In this document: positions 21,600-33,561 of the stretch, piece after piece | How the letters are laid out: the number at the start of each line of letters is the position of its first letter | How positions within the stretch are numbered: position 1 is the first letter of the stretch | Assembly (NCBI GenBank): GCA_030220185.1 | Contig: JASPKZ010007795.1 | Span: 3,093,001 to 3,157,000, forward strand | Direction of reading: 5' to 3' | DNA length: 64,000 bases | Source of the DNA: Diploptera punctata | Taxonomy: Eukaryota > Arthropoda > Insecta > Blattodea > Blaberidae | Position numbers and translations under genes: made by a program | Notes under the pieces: generated by a model | What the model saw: only the letters and a program-made list of their open reading frames with translations | Databases searched by the model: none | What the model was told of the DNA's origin: nothing

Positions 21600-24150
21600 T
21601 TCAGTAGTGAAAATATTGTCTTAGGAGATTTTAATGCAAAAGTGGGGCGGGAAGGTATATTCAAACCAACAATAGGCAAATTCAGTCTTCATGTAGATAG
21701 TAACGACAATGGGGTTAGATTAGTCACCTTCGTCACATCAAAGAATCTCATTGTTAAGAGCATAACATTTCAGCATAAGGATATTCATAAATACACCAGG
21801 ACATCTCCAGATGGCGAAACTAGGAACCAGATAGATCATGTATTAGTGGACAAACGCTGGCACAGTAGCATCATCGATGTTAGATCAGTTAGAAGGACAG
21901 ACTGCAATTCGGATCATCATCTGGTCGGGGTGAAAATCAGACAACGGCTATCGCTTATGAGAGGAACAAACGCTAAAGACGATTATGTAAAATTTGAATT
22001 TAAAAACTTGAAAAATGATGAAATGCGGCAAGAATACCACATCAAAATTGCTAATAGATTTGAAGTACTGGAATCTTCAGATGATGTGGCAAATGAAGAA
22101 GAAACTGATATAAATAAAGAATGGGAGGCTATAAGAGATACTATTAAATTGTCAGAAACAGAAAGCATTGGTTGTTTAAAAAAGAGGCAAAACAAGGAAT
22201 GGTTTGATGAGGAATGTGCCGAAATTGTAAAGAAAAGAAAGCTAGCAAAAATGAAATGGTTACACTAGCCAAATGAGGTAAATTTCGAGCAATTGGGTAG
22301 TATTAGACGGAAAACCACCAAGTTACTAAAGAGTAAAAAGAGGGAATATTTGAGAGAGAAGATTAATGATCTTGAAATGAATGCAAAAAATAGGAACATT
22401 AGAGAATTATATCAGGGAATTAGTATAGAGAAGAAAGGGTTTCAGGCTAGAACAAACATAATTCGGAATGAAAATGGGGATATGATTGCAGATTCTAGGA
22501 GTATATTAAATAGATGGAAAGGTTACTTTAATCAGCTATTAAATGTACATACAGAACAGGACATTGAGGAGGATAATTTACAGACAGCAGAAATGCTAGT
22601 CGCAGAGCCAAGTGCATTAGAGGTTGAAATGGCGATTGAAAAATTGAAGATGTATAAAGCATCAGGTTCAGATGAGATCCCAGCAGAACTGATAAAATCA
22701 GGGGGAGAAAAATTGATGGACAAGATACGCTGGTTGCTTAGTATGATTTGGGAAAAAGAAGCTCTTCCAGATGAATGGAAGGAATCAATTATCATACCAA
22801 TTTATAAGAAAGGAGATAAAACTGATTGCAACAACTACAGGGGCATCTCATTACTTTCAACTTCGTACAAAATTCTAACAAATATATTAGTAAGCAGACT
22901 TACTCCCTATATTGATGACATTCTAGGAGATCATCAATGTGCATTTAGAAGAAACAGGTCTACAACAGATCAGATTTTCAGTATAAGACAGATTTTAGAG
23001 AAGAAATGGGAATATAATGGTACTGTACATCAACTATATGTAGACTTCAAAAAAGCATATGATTCAATTAAGAGGGAGAAGTTATATAGTATCCTGCTGG
23101 AGCTCGGAATTCCTAAAAAGTTAGTTAGACTTATACGAGTGTGTCTAAATGGCTCAAAGAGTAGGGTGCGTGTAGGCAAACAGTTTTCAGACACTTTTGA
23201 AATCCAGAATGGGTTGAAGCAAGGAGATGCACTATCTCCTCTACTATTTAATTTTGTACTAGAGCATGCCATTAAATCTTTAGAGAATGAGGAAGGCTTA
23301 CAACTCAATGGTATTAATAAGCTGTTAGTTTATGCTGATGATGTAGTACTATTGGCCGATAGCGAGGAGATACTAAAGGACAACACGCACACACTATTGA
23401 GTAACACTAAGAAATTAGGACTGGAAGTAAATATCAGTAAAACTAAATATATGGTCACACGTAGAAATTCAGTATATAATGGAAATGGACAGCTAATGAC
23501 AAATGAGGGAAATTTTGAGGAAGTGGCTGAATTCAAATACCTAGGAACAATAATCACAAATAGGAATGAGATGCACAAAGAAATTAAACATAGGCTCAAT
23601 TCTGGAAATGCATGCTATTATGCATTGCAGAGACTTTTGATGTCCCAACTCCTTTCAAAAAACGTTAAGCTGAAAATATATAAAACTATTATTCTACCAG
23701 TTATATTATATGGGTGCGAAACATGGACTCTTACTTTAAGGGAGGAAAGGAGATTACGAGTATTTGAGAATAAAGTTCTTAGGAAAATTTTTGGACCAAA
23801 GAGAGATGAACAGACAGGTGAATGGAGAAGACTACATAACAATGAACTACATGGTCTTTATAGGAAGCCAGATATAATAAGAACAGTTAAGTCTCGTAGA
23901 CTGCGATGGGCAGGACATGTTGCACGTATGTGGAATGAAAGACTTGTGTGGAAGCTTCTTGTAGGAAAGCCAGAGGGAAAACGCCCAGTTGGCAGACCAA
24001 GAATGAGGTGAGAGAATAACATTAACTATGATTTGAGGGAAGTAGATTATACAGGGAATGATTGGAAATCATTAGCTCAGGATAGGATGTATGGAGAGCT
24101 TATGTCCGCGCGGCCATGAACCTACGGGTTCGATAGTGCCAGTGAGTAAG
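21600..24150 (+). mobile_element. LINE L-A, 5'-truncated non-LTR retrotransposon
   Basis: One long polyprotein frame from about 21608 to 24011, interrupted only by a TAG at 22266-22268 and a TGA at 24009. The element ends in AACCTACGGGTTCGATAGTG and a short GTAA repeat (24143-24157). It is the best preserved LINE in the window and the reference for at least seven other fragments (14523, 28888, 39652, 43228, 52718, 59914, 62035). No TAGGCCTA is present. Confidence 0.9.
21608..24011 (+). pseudogene. LINE L-A endonuclease-reverse transcriptase polyprotein
   Basis: The partial EEP/APE endonuclease begins VLGDFNAKVG, then ETRNQIDHVLVDKRW and SDHHLVGVKI near 21920. After a connector the RT has YKASGSDEIPAELIKSGG, NNYRGISLLSTSYKI, DHQCAFRRNRSTTDQIFSIR, motif A YVDFKKAYDSI, motif B LKQGDALSPLLFNFVL and motif C VYADDVVLLADS near 23330. 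The C-terminal part has EFKYLGTIITNRNEM, ILYGCETWTLT and RLRWAGHVARM, ending GKPEGKRPVGRPRMR. The two parts are in the same frame, so the TAG in TTACACTAGCC at 22266 is a single nonsense change, and AGG TGA GAG near 24009 replaces a conserved Trp codon (TGG in sister copies). The N terminus of the endonuclease is missing. Confidence 0.9.
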
Positions 24151-24159
24151 TAAGTAAGA

Positions 24160-24830
24160 ATAGAACTGTTTATCCGAGAAAAAATCTTTTGTTGTGCAAG
24201 GTAAACTGTATTCCGTCTCCTTACCTGTTTGAATAACATTAGTCTCAATTATTAAGCTATAACATTAGCATTTGAAATTATTTTAGCTTTAAAATAGAAC
24301 TGCATGTAGGTTATGGTTTTAGAATATTAATTTAAAAACAGCAGATAGTGATATTTCAGTGACTTCAGCATAATAAACATTTTATTAACGTATCGTGTTA
24401 GAGGGCTACTTCGCGCACCGATGATGGGGCTATTTTACGCACTAAATTAACCCTTTCGCTTCAGGTTTAAATGCTCAATGCATTTCCCCAGAAACCGGAT
24501 TTAAGCCAGCGTAATTCATATCGTCCAAGTTTAGACATTCAAAACGAACAAAAGATAACGGTATTTGATATCACAATAAGGGTGAAGACCAAAACACATT
24601 TTTGTACTATTCATAAATGTTAACAAAAATTACCCTGCCAAGGGATGTACAAAATATTGTAAATGTTGTAACAGGCACAGTTAAGCGAGCATACCTCGTC
24701 TTCTGAATTGAAGGCCATTTAACAGCCGGCGAGTGTACCTCGTCTTCTGAGGCGAATGGGTTAAGACACATTTTGTATAAAAATTGAGTTATTAACACAT
24801 TACGTTAATTAAAATTAGTAGAAGTAGTAT
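24160..24830. other. Sequence without recognised genes
   Basis: No domain recognised. Two short similar blocks (GCGAGCATACCTCGTCTTCT and GCGAGTGTACCTCGTCTTCT) sit about 45 bases apart near 24685-24750. Confidence 0.4.
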
Positions 24831-24833
24831 GTG

Positions 24834-25145
24834 CCCCTCGTAGCTCAGCTTTTTAAACCATGATGCCGCGTTGCTAAGCGGTTCCAGCCCTCACGAAAAA
24901 AAAAACTATTGGAGTTTCGGTCAGTATGGGGCCAGTGTCCGCCCAGCATCTTTACGAATTTGGGTAGGTACAATTAATAGCGCTTTCAGGTTGAGAAAAC
25001 CAGCTTTAACGACTGAGGTGCCTGACATGCTGACCACATGTGACACCTGGTAGGTTTATCGTTCTTCTCAGTGATTAACACATGTGGATGTGAACTCAGC
25101 ATTCGGCTGGTAGGCCAAGGGTCATCTAGGCTCTCCATGCCATGG
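24834..25145 (+). mobile_element. SINE-A, decayed copy
   Basis: The body strings CGGTCAGTATGGGGCCAGTG and CTGACATGCTGACCACATG place it in SINE-A; the tRNA-like head is damaged. Confidence 0.65.
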
Positions 25146-25154
25146 AGGAGGAGA

Positions 25155-26110
25155 AAATGTAAATTAGTAGCCGTAATATTTTATTCACAGACGCTCTTTA
25201 ACAATTCTGGTCATTAGCGTGAAGTTCAAAACTGGGTACCAATGGGCCGGTAAATTGTGCTCATATGCCTCTTATTTAAGGCTTGAGGTTCTTTTACTTG
25301 TCGTGAATCTACGACAACGCACCAACAACAAATTTACAAGCCTTACAAAAAAATAATAAATAAATAAACTTGACTGCTGACCTAAACGCCAGCCTAAGCG
25401 GACTTCGAAACATTTGACGTCCGACTCAAATGTTGAAGTAGCAGCTAAAAGGGCGCTAAAACTGTAGTCTGTCCGTGGAATGAGTAGAGAAATTTGCCAG
25501 TTTTCCGATTAGATATCTTTCTCGCTTGAAGATCAAGAGCGAAATGAGTAATGTCACGTGATCTGTTCTCCCTCCTGCACTTCCTTCCGCGGCCTCATTG
25601 ACTGTGATTTTTACCTTCCTCCTGTGTAGATGACCTTTTTTTAAACAGCTTATCTTCAGATTCTACGGACAGACTCCGTTGCCTCCAGATAACGAGACGG
25701 ATGAAGGATGTGCCATGCTCTTTTCATGAACCGAGATACTTCTCTGAGAAGTCTTTAAGAATGGGAGAGTGGATCAGGTGTCTATAAATGTATGAATTCG
25801 TTCCACGAACTGTGTATGCGTGCTGTTGGGAAGAAACAATTTACGTGTGATAATTGTTTATGATTATAAGTGAAGTGCCCGAAGTAGCCCCTCCATATGC
25901 GTGGATTAGCCCCACTGTGTTTACACAAGGTGTATAGTACATACAATTTTATAAGTCTTTTTTATTCAGTGTTATACTAGTATTTAAGGAACATGAATTT
26001 TATTTATACAGGTAAGTAAATAAGCTTTAATTATAGAGTAGTTATACATATCAATTTTTAAAAGATAACTATAATACTGATTTAAATTTGAAATGCGCGA
26101 ACAAGCCCCC
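25155..26110. other. Sequence without recognised genes
   Basis: GC-richer single-copy-looking DNA in intron 2 of repo. No coding domain seen. Confidence 0.4.
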
Positions 26111-26114
26111 TCTA

Positions 26115-26133
26115 CCATATATATATATATATG

Positions 26134-26172
<39 letters not shown>

Positions 26173-26200
26173 GTTATAATATATATATATATATGTTATA

Positions 26201-26234
<34 letters not shown>
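26115..26234. repeat. AT dinucleotide tract with interruptions
   Basis: Long (TA)n with repeated ATGTTATAATAT interruptions; the SINE-C at 26239 inserted into it. Confidence 0.9.
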
Positions 26235-26238
26235 GTTA

Positions 26239-26580
26239 TCCATCCATAGTAATTCTGCCCGAAGGCAGGTCCTTTACTGCAATCATAGCATTTTCATGCT
26301 ATGCTTGCAGCTTTACTAGGGAATTGTGTAGGTGTGGTAGCTTCCCGTTGCTTTCCACACCTGTGAAGGATGATGATAATGGTAATGATAAGGATGATGA
26401 TGATGATGGCCATATGATTTCGGGGACCGTTTGGGCCTTAAAGTTTTCCTGACATTTGTCTTACAGGTGAGGAAAAACCCCGATAAAAACCTCCCCCAGA
26501 AAAACTGCCCCGACCGGGGATCGAACCCGGGCCCGCTGCGTGACAAGGCAGCACGCTACCTCGAGACCACAGCGGTGGAC
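26239..26580 (-). mobile_element. SINE-C inserted in an AT tract
   Basis: Full-length copy; ATATATGTTAT occurs on both sides and is the probable target duplication. Confidence 0.88.
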
Positions 26581-26601
26581 ATATATGTTATAATACATAT
26601 A

Positions 26602-26713
26602 TAAGAAAAATAAGTGTTTGAATTGGATTCGCCTGGTAGTGTAATGGATATCACGCTGAGGTACAGACTCAGAGATCCGGGTTCGAATCCCGTCCAGGCA
26701 TTTATTTTTCTTA
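26602..26713 (+). repeat. tRNA-like unit in short inverted repeats, copy 1
   Basis: AAGAAAAATAA at the left and TTATTTTTCTT at the right enclose a 70-base tRNA-like core (26631-26700) with a GCCTGG/CCAGGC stem, a D-arm-like GTGTAATGGATATCAC, a CTGAG/CTCAG anticodon stem and B box GGTTCGAATCCCG. The apparent anticodon ACA and the imperfect T stem argue against a working tRNA. Confidence 0.65.
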
Positions 26714-26895
26714 TCATTCCATATTAAGCTTGCATTGCTCAATGTTAAACATTTAATTATAACATCTATAAAGCGCCACTGCTATAAGGTAAAAATATTC
26801 TCTTTAATTTGCTTACTTGTTATAGTCAGCTACCAGATGGCAGTGAAGACAGAGTTCTCGCGACATCTAGTAATAATGGAGAGTATAATACATAT

Positions 26896-27009
26896 ATAAG
26901 AAAAATAAGTGTTTGAATTGGATTCGTCTGGTAGTGTAATGGATATCACGCTGAGGTACAGACTCAGATATCCGGGTTCGAATCCCGTCCAGGCATTTAT
27001 TTTTCTTAT
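26896..27009 (+). repeat. tRNA-like unit in short inverted repeats, copy 2
   Basis: Almost identical to the copy 294 bases to the left, including TATAATACATATATAAG before it. It differs by a few bases (GTCTGG for GCCTGG, which weakens the acceptor stem). Confidence 0.65.
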
Positions 27010-27022
27010 CATACCATATATA

Positions 27023-27678
27023 TAACGGGCTTCCAATATAAAACCGAACCGGTCTCACGGAGTTTCACCCGGCACGCAGTGCTGTCTCTTCCTCCCGCAA
27101 TTCACCCTGCCTGCCGCCCGTCCTTGAACTGTTTCTTACCTTATAGAAAATGCTGGAAATGTTGTCCTCCCGCACACATGCTATGGGATCACCTTGGTTT
27201 AGACAATGAACACGTGTACACTTGTAAGGTTTGAGTTTTAACAATTTTGTTGCTGTATGTGCAGAAGATACTGAAATCCCAACTTGTTGTGCTAATTTCG
27301 GTAATGATTTTTGTGGTGAACGTTCCAAATTTTCGCCAATTTCGTCTAATTTTTCTTCGGTGAGAACCGTACGCCTTCGCGTGTGTTTCTTATTTTGTAC
27401 TGAACCAGTGGTCTCAAATTTAGTCACAAGATCGTGGATTGTTGATCTGGAAGGAGGTAATTGTCCAGGGAAGTTCCGAATAAATTCCTCGCGAACGCGA
27501 CGAGCTGATTCGTATTTATAACAACATTTACACACATAAATGCGCTGCTCTAATGTCAGCTGACGTCTCATCTTGTCGAACGATAGTAAACTGACTAGTT
27601 CAAGGACGAGGAGAGAGCGCTGCCTGACGGGTGAAACCCCGTGAGGCCGGTCCGGATTTATATTGGAAGCCCGGGGTA
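27023..27678 (-). mobile_element. Internally deleted HTH transposon with long inverted ends
   Basis: Terminal inverted repeats of about 45 bases: the left reads GGGCTTCCAATATAAAACCG, and the right (complement) GGGCTTCCAATATAAATCCG, then CGGTCTCACGG and CGGCCTCACGG. The minus-strand frame gives MRRQLTLEQRIYVCKCCYKY, REEFIRNFPGQLPPSRSTIH and KSLPKLAQQVGISVSSAHTA, then LLKLKPYKCTRVHCL, a paired-type HTH region as in IS630/Tc1/mariner-group transposases. After this the frame runs straight into the other terminal repeat, so the catalytic DDE/D domain is deleted. It would depend on a relative for mobility. Confidence 0.75.
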
Positions 27679-27689
27679 CATATATATAC

Positions 27690-28880
27690 ACACATACACA
27701 AGAATCTCAAACCTGAAACAAGTCTCTTAGCAAATGCAACAGTTCTTTTACGTCCAAATTTAAATTGAGACTATAATGATATGAGTCATTAAATAAGATA
27801 CTTAATCAGCTTCCTACAAACTAGCAGTATTTCGGATGCCTATATTGCTCAAGGTGTGTGAGAGGAAAACAAAATATAGACCTGCATGACATTTGATGTA
27901 TTTCGTTTTTGTTATTTATTGTAGGCTTGCCAAGCAATTTACAAAAAATGTCATTATTCAAATCATTGGTAAAATATTGAGTTACGATAATTCACATTTC
28001 ATATTTGTACATTCTAAGTTATTTAAGCAACTTCTTTGTAAGCTCTCGTGGAAAAATTGTTTTATTACATAGGGCCTGTTATTAAGTTTTCTAATCTGTA
28101 GAGATGAAATATCTTCCAATGAACGCGAGATTGACTAAGCTCTAACCACACAGTAAACGTCACTCTGAACAGTGATCACATGTAAATAAGAGCAGAATTT
28201 AGTGGAACATAAAAGTTGCGCACTGACTGTTCGGAACATTTGGAGTGAAATATAACTAATGTAAAGCGGTCATTCTAAACTGTCGCTGTAATCAGACGAT
28301 ACAGAAAACTAGGCCTAGTCTAACCCCCTTCCCTCTGACGTCATATAACTTACAACCATCAACCATACGCTGATATCGTGTTTTCAAAGGAATTGTTCCA
28401 TCTCTACTAATCTATCGTGTTCCAGTAATTTATTTGCAATGCGTAATATTAGTGTGTATTTAAAGATAATTTCCTATTTTGTGAAAAGGTTTTGTGTACG
28501 TGATCCGATTGATTGTACGATACACGTCCCATATTATTAACTAAACATTGGCACGTGACCCGAACCCTCAACATTTAACTTTCCATTTTATTCATCAATA
28601 AAAAGTTACACGCAACAGTTGGGCATTTAGAATTAGGGATGAACTTGTAGTACCCTACCCTCCTTATATCAACCCCCTAGTTCTGCGATGCGGAACATTC
28701 TTGCATGATATTTACCATATGTTTTGGGAGGAGAAATGCTAATAGTTAAAACCGACCTGCGGTAGTTTCATTTTTAGCATAAACTTGCGTACATTATGGA
28801 AACATATGTTGCGCAGCATTAAGGCTGTGCTGTATAGTCATAGACCTACCACGTTATCAGATTTGCGTCTATTTTCTGTC
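27690..28880. other. Sequence without recognised genes
   Basis: No domain recognised. The first TAGGCCTA of the octamer-rich zone is at 28312-28319. Confidence 0.4.
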
Positions 28881-28887
28881 GCAAAGG

Positions 28888-29035
28888 CTTATCAGCTAAC
28901 TCACTGGCAATATCGAACCCATAGGTTCATGACCGACATAAACACTCCATATATCCCTATCCTCAGCTAATATTTTCTAATCGTCCTCTGCATAATCCAT
29001 TTCCCTCAAATAATGGTTAATGTTATTCTCAATTG
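28888..29035 (-). mobile_element. LINE L-A 3' fragment
   Basis: Starts at the L-A 3' terminus (CTAACTCACTGGCAATATCG) and extends 150 bases into the C-terminal coding region. Confidence 0.75.
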
Positions 29036-29212
29036 CAATATTAATTTTATTATTAATTAACCTATTTTTATTAGGCCTTGTAGGCCTACATAGATCTATA
29101 TGGTCTATTTCGTCAATTCATTCTATAATTACTGTATTAGAGAGGATCTAACTTATCAAGTTATTCGTCCTATTAATTTGAATAGATTTGTCTACTGCTA
29201 TGATTTCGGAAT

Positions 29213-29900
29213 AATGGTTGCCTCACACGCAGCAGCCCGGGTTCGATTCCCGGTTGGGACAATTAGGCCTATGTGGGTGAGGCTTTGTCCCGCGCCGTAG
29301 CCGAGTGGTTAAGGCAGGAAGCCTTGGCGCAGAGCTACGGGACTTGCGCTGGTTCGAGTCTCCATGGGGGAAGAAATTTTCTCATGGTATTTCGGCCAGT
29401 ATGGGACCGGTGCCCACCCAGCATCGTGAGGCATTTGGGTAGCTACAATAAGTAGCGGCTCCAGGTTGAGAAAACCAGCTATAACGGCTGGGGGACTCGA
29501 CATGCTGACCACATGTCACCCCAACACTGGCTGATGATCATCTACCTCTGTGATTGACACATGTGGATATTAGGCCAGCAGCCGGCTGGTAGGCTAAGGG
29601 CCATCTAGGCCTGTCGCGCCAGGAGTTTTTTTTTTTTGGTGAGGCTTTTTTCTTAGACCTATTAGACAAACGTCAAGAAACGTTAAGGCTCAAATAATTC
29701 TTGAAATACCATTTGTCATTCATATCATATTTCTCTTGTTCGATACCGTGTATGAATCTATGAGTAAATGGTGTGACTTCTCTTAAATTTAAAGTTGGCT
29801 CGGAAGTTATCACTCATGCGGTGAGGCTCTCTATGCCCTTGTGTGGTTAAAAAAGTATGTAGGGTATGCCATCCAGAGTATAATCCTCCTCGACAGATGT
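29213..29900 (+). mobile_element. SINE-C-like element split by SINE-A
   Basis: The head 29213-29286 has GGGTTCGATTCCCGGTTGGG; the rest continues after the SINE-A at 29649 with TAGACAAACGTCAAGAAACG, which corresponds to the TTACAGGTGAGG side of SINE-C. TAGGCCTA at 29263-29270 falls between head and body. Confidence 0.6.
29287..29637 (+). mobile_element. SINE-A, full copy
   Basis: Begins GTCCCGCGCCGTAGCCGAGT; good A and B boxes; body with TATGGGACCGGTGCCCACCC; ends CGCGCCAGGAG and a T run. Target duplication GGTGAGGCTTT at 29276-29286 and 29638-29648. Confidence 0.92.
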
Positions 29901-30044
29901 GATCCTGTAAAGCATAGGTGATATGGGACAAGAAATATAACCTACAAAAGGATAATATTAAACCAAGGAAAAGAAAAAAATAGGTCTATATAGCCTATAT
30001 ATCCTTATTGTTACTTTAACTAGGCTCATAGCCTATTTAAACTT

Positions 30045-30375
30045 ATCATAAGTAATGCCACGAGTGATTTCCAAATTATCGATAATTTATCGAATGAATT
30101 TATTTAGAGGATTTGCAAATCAAGAGTAGCACTTGTTAGGACTATTTAACGGATAAATAAACTGTTTACTCACAAATCATTACTTAAATATAGTTATTTT
30201 AAAATATTTATACATTTAATATAAACGGCAATGTTTGAAACCAAATGAGAAATGTTTGGTTATGTTTCATTTGTTCATCCACTGCAACTAGATCATATTA
30301 TTTATTGCCAAATAGGGTCGCAATATTGTAAGAATACACCCTAGTGGAGAAAAAATAAAACACATCAAACTGTAT
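30045..30375 (+). repeat. Unclassified 0.33-kb repeat (family U1), copy 1
   Basis: Shares most of its length with 63533-63885: TAAGTAATGCCACGAGTGAT, TTTACTCACAAATCATTA, GATCATATTATTTATTGCC and AACACATCAAACTGTAT. A second shared block (GTGATTGGTCATTGGC near 30615) is inverted and on the other side in the second copy. No coding sequence. Confidence 0.7.
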
Positions 30376-30764
30376 GTATATTATAATCAACATCAAGTTA
30401 TACGTTATTAATTAATTTATTTTTTGTAAACAGCTCAGTAAAATCACGGAATCTGTTCATTATTTGCTATATTCAATGTGTTTGTTGGAAAAAAATAATG
30501 CTCTGACCTGTTCAGAATATTAAAAAGGAGGAGCTGATAAAGAGAAGTCGATAAAGAGCGAGATGAAATACGACTGTCATTGGTTGTAAAACAAAATTCA
30601 TTGAAACGTGATTGGTCATTGGCTACCATTTTGGGCATGAGTTAAATAATCTTCATAAAGGAGATGATTCATTAGATGATGACGTAATTCTTTACGTAGA
30701 TTTTTCGGTCTGCCGACATATCTTTATCTATTGAATATAAATTACGAACTGTTATCGTTTAATT

Positions 30765-31130
30765 ATTGGCTCTATCTATTTGGGCGTTCCACTCTCTTTT
30801 TCTAGTTTTTAGGCTATAAACTTTTTGTCATCCATTAGGTCTATATTGCATTGTTGTCTCACTTTGTTTCTCATTCTGTCTAATCTGGTTTTGCCTACTA
30901 TGGCTTGCAATGTATCATTTCTGCTGTATGATATTCATAATTTGTTGCGTCTTTTTTTTTATCTCTGCCCGAGTTTCAGCAACATATGTTAACATTGGTC
31001 TTACCGTAGTTTTATAAAGTTTATTTTACTTTCGGTATTAATATATTTATTCTTCCATACGACATCTTTAAGCAGTCCGATATTCTGGAGGCTTTAGCAC
31101 CTATCTCTTCACTAATTATTTTATTACCAT
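30765..31130 (-). mobile_element. LINE fragment (L-B group, post-RT region)
   Basis: The minus strand encodes LYKTTVRPMLTYVAETRAE and then decayed sequence typical of the C-terminal part of this LINE group. Confidence 0.6.
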
Positions 31131-31394
31131 AAAATTAATAGACAAATTGTAATAAGTTATATAGGCCTACCTATTCGATAATGCACTGTTGGCAAATTTC
31201 ACGATAAAAACATTGAAAAACAAAATTGCTCTATGCTCTACATTAGTTACCCCTGCCTAATTTATTTAATATCTTATCAAACTCTGACAACTAGCTGAAT
31301 GGCTTAAAGAGCAGAAGGATGAAATGTTTTCTTCATTCATTCTTGTCCAAATCGACCCTAAGTCCCCCTCTAAACTCCTCTAATATATTCCATA

Positions 31395-31445
31395 CCGCGA
31401 CAGGCCTATACGCCCTTTGGGCTACCAGCCAAATGGTGGTCTTAT
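31395..31445 (-). mobile_element. SINE-A tail fragment
   Basis: CGCGACAGGCCTATACGCCC and CTACCAGCC match the SINE-A 3' end only. Confidence 0.45.
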
Positions 31446-31449
31446 GCTA

Positions 31450-32240
31450 CGGTTTATTACACAGCGTGTCGCGCCCGACGTGACGCGAATTCGCGTTTCG
31501 CTCGGCGTGATGCTGGTTCAGCATGGAGCGCATACGTTACAGCGCATATGTTTATGGAATTGTCGCCAGATGGCACCACATATATGGAAAATCAAAATGA
31601 CCAACGTTCATAATAAATTTCCAAATGTGTTTACAAAAACTAATGTAGGCCTATACAAACCTGTCCCTGCATAACCTAATAAAATAAATTACATACATAC
31701 TATTTAGTAAACTATAAATTAATCTGATGTACACTAAACTGACCCATCGGAATCTAACAAAATGAAGTGATTGAACATTTATTTCTTAAAATATGGTTTG
31801 GAATTAAATGCAAATGTTGGTCATTCACACATATGTCCTGCCATCTGGTGGATTTAATTTTTTGAGCGTTCACGTATGCCAACTTCAATTCTAATAAAGA
31901 ACTTTGAAAATAAATTGAGAGGAAAAATCATAATTTGTGTACATAGATAAACATATTAAAATTCTTCATTAAAAAAGTTTCAAGTGTCGTTGCAAAACGA
32001 TTAAAATAGTTCGAAATATTAGTAAAGAAAAAAAAAGTAACAGCTTTTATTTATCTCTTGACTAAGTTCAAGCCACAATAACTTTTTTCTGTACATCTCT
32101 GTACTCCTTCATGCTCATATTGTATAAAACATATATAGATTGCAACAAAACTATCTAACTTTCGTCGTTAAAATTGGAAAGTTATAAAACAAGTAGGCCT
32201 ACTGTATTTCCGACATTTTGTTATAAAATCTTAGTTTGTT
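31450..32240. other. Sequence without recognised genes
   Basis: CG-rich start (CGCGCCCGACGTGACGCG), then AT-rich DNA. The open frame at 31417-31674 has no recognisable domain. Confidence 0.35.
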
Positions 32241-32269
32241 TTTAGCAATTACACCAATGAGTACGGGTA

Positions 32270-32455
32270 ATATCTTCTATATTCTTTGTTTGCGCTGGCA
32301 AATTGCGTCCTGGATTCAAGAGATTCCAAAACACGACGCGACATGTCAGCGCAATTTTTTTTGCGCCAGCAATTTGCGTTGTAGATAAACCACTTCCATT
32401 TAAATACATGGGGAGCAATTTTTGCGCTGGCGCGTTGCGTCGTAGATAAACCACA
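32270..32455. repeat. GC-rich subterminal repeats of an unclassified element
   Basis: TTGCGTTGTAGATAAACCAC and TTGCGTCGTAGATAAACCAC occur 60 bases apart, each preceded by a CGC(T/C)GGC-type block that is also present inverted near 32290. This looks like the end of a DNA transposon with repeated subterminal motifs. Confidence 0.4.
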
Positions 32456-32457
32456 GT

Positions 32458-32750
32458 ATTACATCAACATATGTCATTCATAGTCAGTGTAGGTCCTAAG
32501 AGTGACATTTGGTCAGCACGTCGGATCCCTCTACGTTATAGTTGGTTTTCTCAAACTGACGCCATTACTTATTGTAACTACGCAAATACCTCATGATGCT
32601 GAGTAAGTATCTGTCCTATACGCTGTAGAAAATCTATTTAAAACATATTCCTAAGTAATAGGGACTCACACCAGCGCGCGTCCTATAGTTGGGCCCTTTC
32701 AACATTCTATAAAATCAATACTGAATAAAGTCGGCCGGGCCATAGAGCTA
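32458..32750 (-). mobile_element. SINE-A, decayed copy
   Basis: GTGACATTTGGTCAGCACGT and TATTGTAACTACGCAAATAC correspond to the SINE-A body in reverse. Confidence 0.6.
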
Positions 32751-32754
32751 AGCA

Positions 32755-33555
32755 CCCTACTTTTTTCTAGTGCCGTCGCCTAAGAAAAATGAGTCCTTTG
32801 CTGTTATGCTCCCATGGATTTTTATGCCTTGTTGACTGTGATAAATACATAGTTCTTTATATAGATTTTTTTATTGTTTTATAGATTATCTAAATTATTC
32901 GAGCAAAGTCGTTCGAGATGGACTTTAGACATTCAAGTCGTTTGAGATAGAGTATAGTTCAGAACAAAGTCTTGTTGAAACTAACTGTAAACATCCCTAC
33001 ATTTAGTTCATTTGGAATGTTAGTGGTACAGTTACGGGTAATTCGAGGTCATCTTTAGTATATAACACTTGAGAAGTGAGGGTCTCGCGCCTGTCTGTGT
33101 GTGTAAACGGCTGGAGGGTAAGTCACTGACCATTTTTCTTAATAATGTAGTCCATTTCGTTTATATTTGACTCAAGTACCATTAACATTTTTGAAACTAT
33201 ATTTTAGAAAAGGGATATAACATTTTTAATCATGTAGATTTGGTTAGATTTAAAAATTCCACAACTCCCTCTTCTCAACCCCCCCCCCAAGAAAGTACTG
33301 TAGTTTTAATATAGGCTTAGATTAGATTAGGGCTAGACCACTAAGGATGTATAATTATTTATACGTTAGTAATAAACTAGTGTAAAATAAGACTTCCTTT
33401 GTTTATTTCAAACCATGTAAACTGTACATCCTCATACTAACGCTCGGCTAGATAAACGCTACCAGATTTTCCAAGTCCCGAAGGTCCTTTAAGCCTAATA
33501 AATCCAGTTGGGTTCATAACATTGACTCGGTATCTTTGTCATATTCTGTAAAATG
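32755..33555. other. Sequence without recognised genes
   Basis: Single-copy-looking DNA in intron 2 of repo, with a C run at 33281-33289. No domain recognised. Confidence 0.4.
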
Positions 33556-33561
33556 AAAATA

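Noticed and set aside
26631..26700. Functional tRNA gene.
   Set aside because: The anticodon would be ACA, the T stem has a mismatch, and the unit is duplicated with mobile-like flanks.
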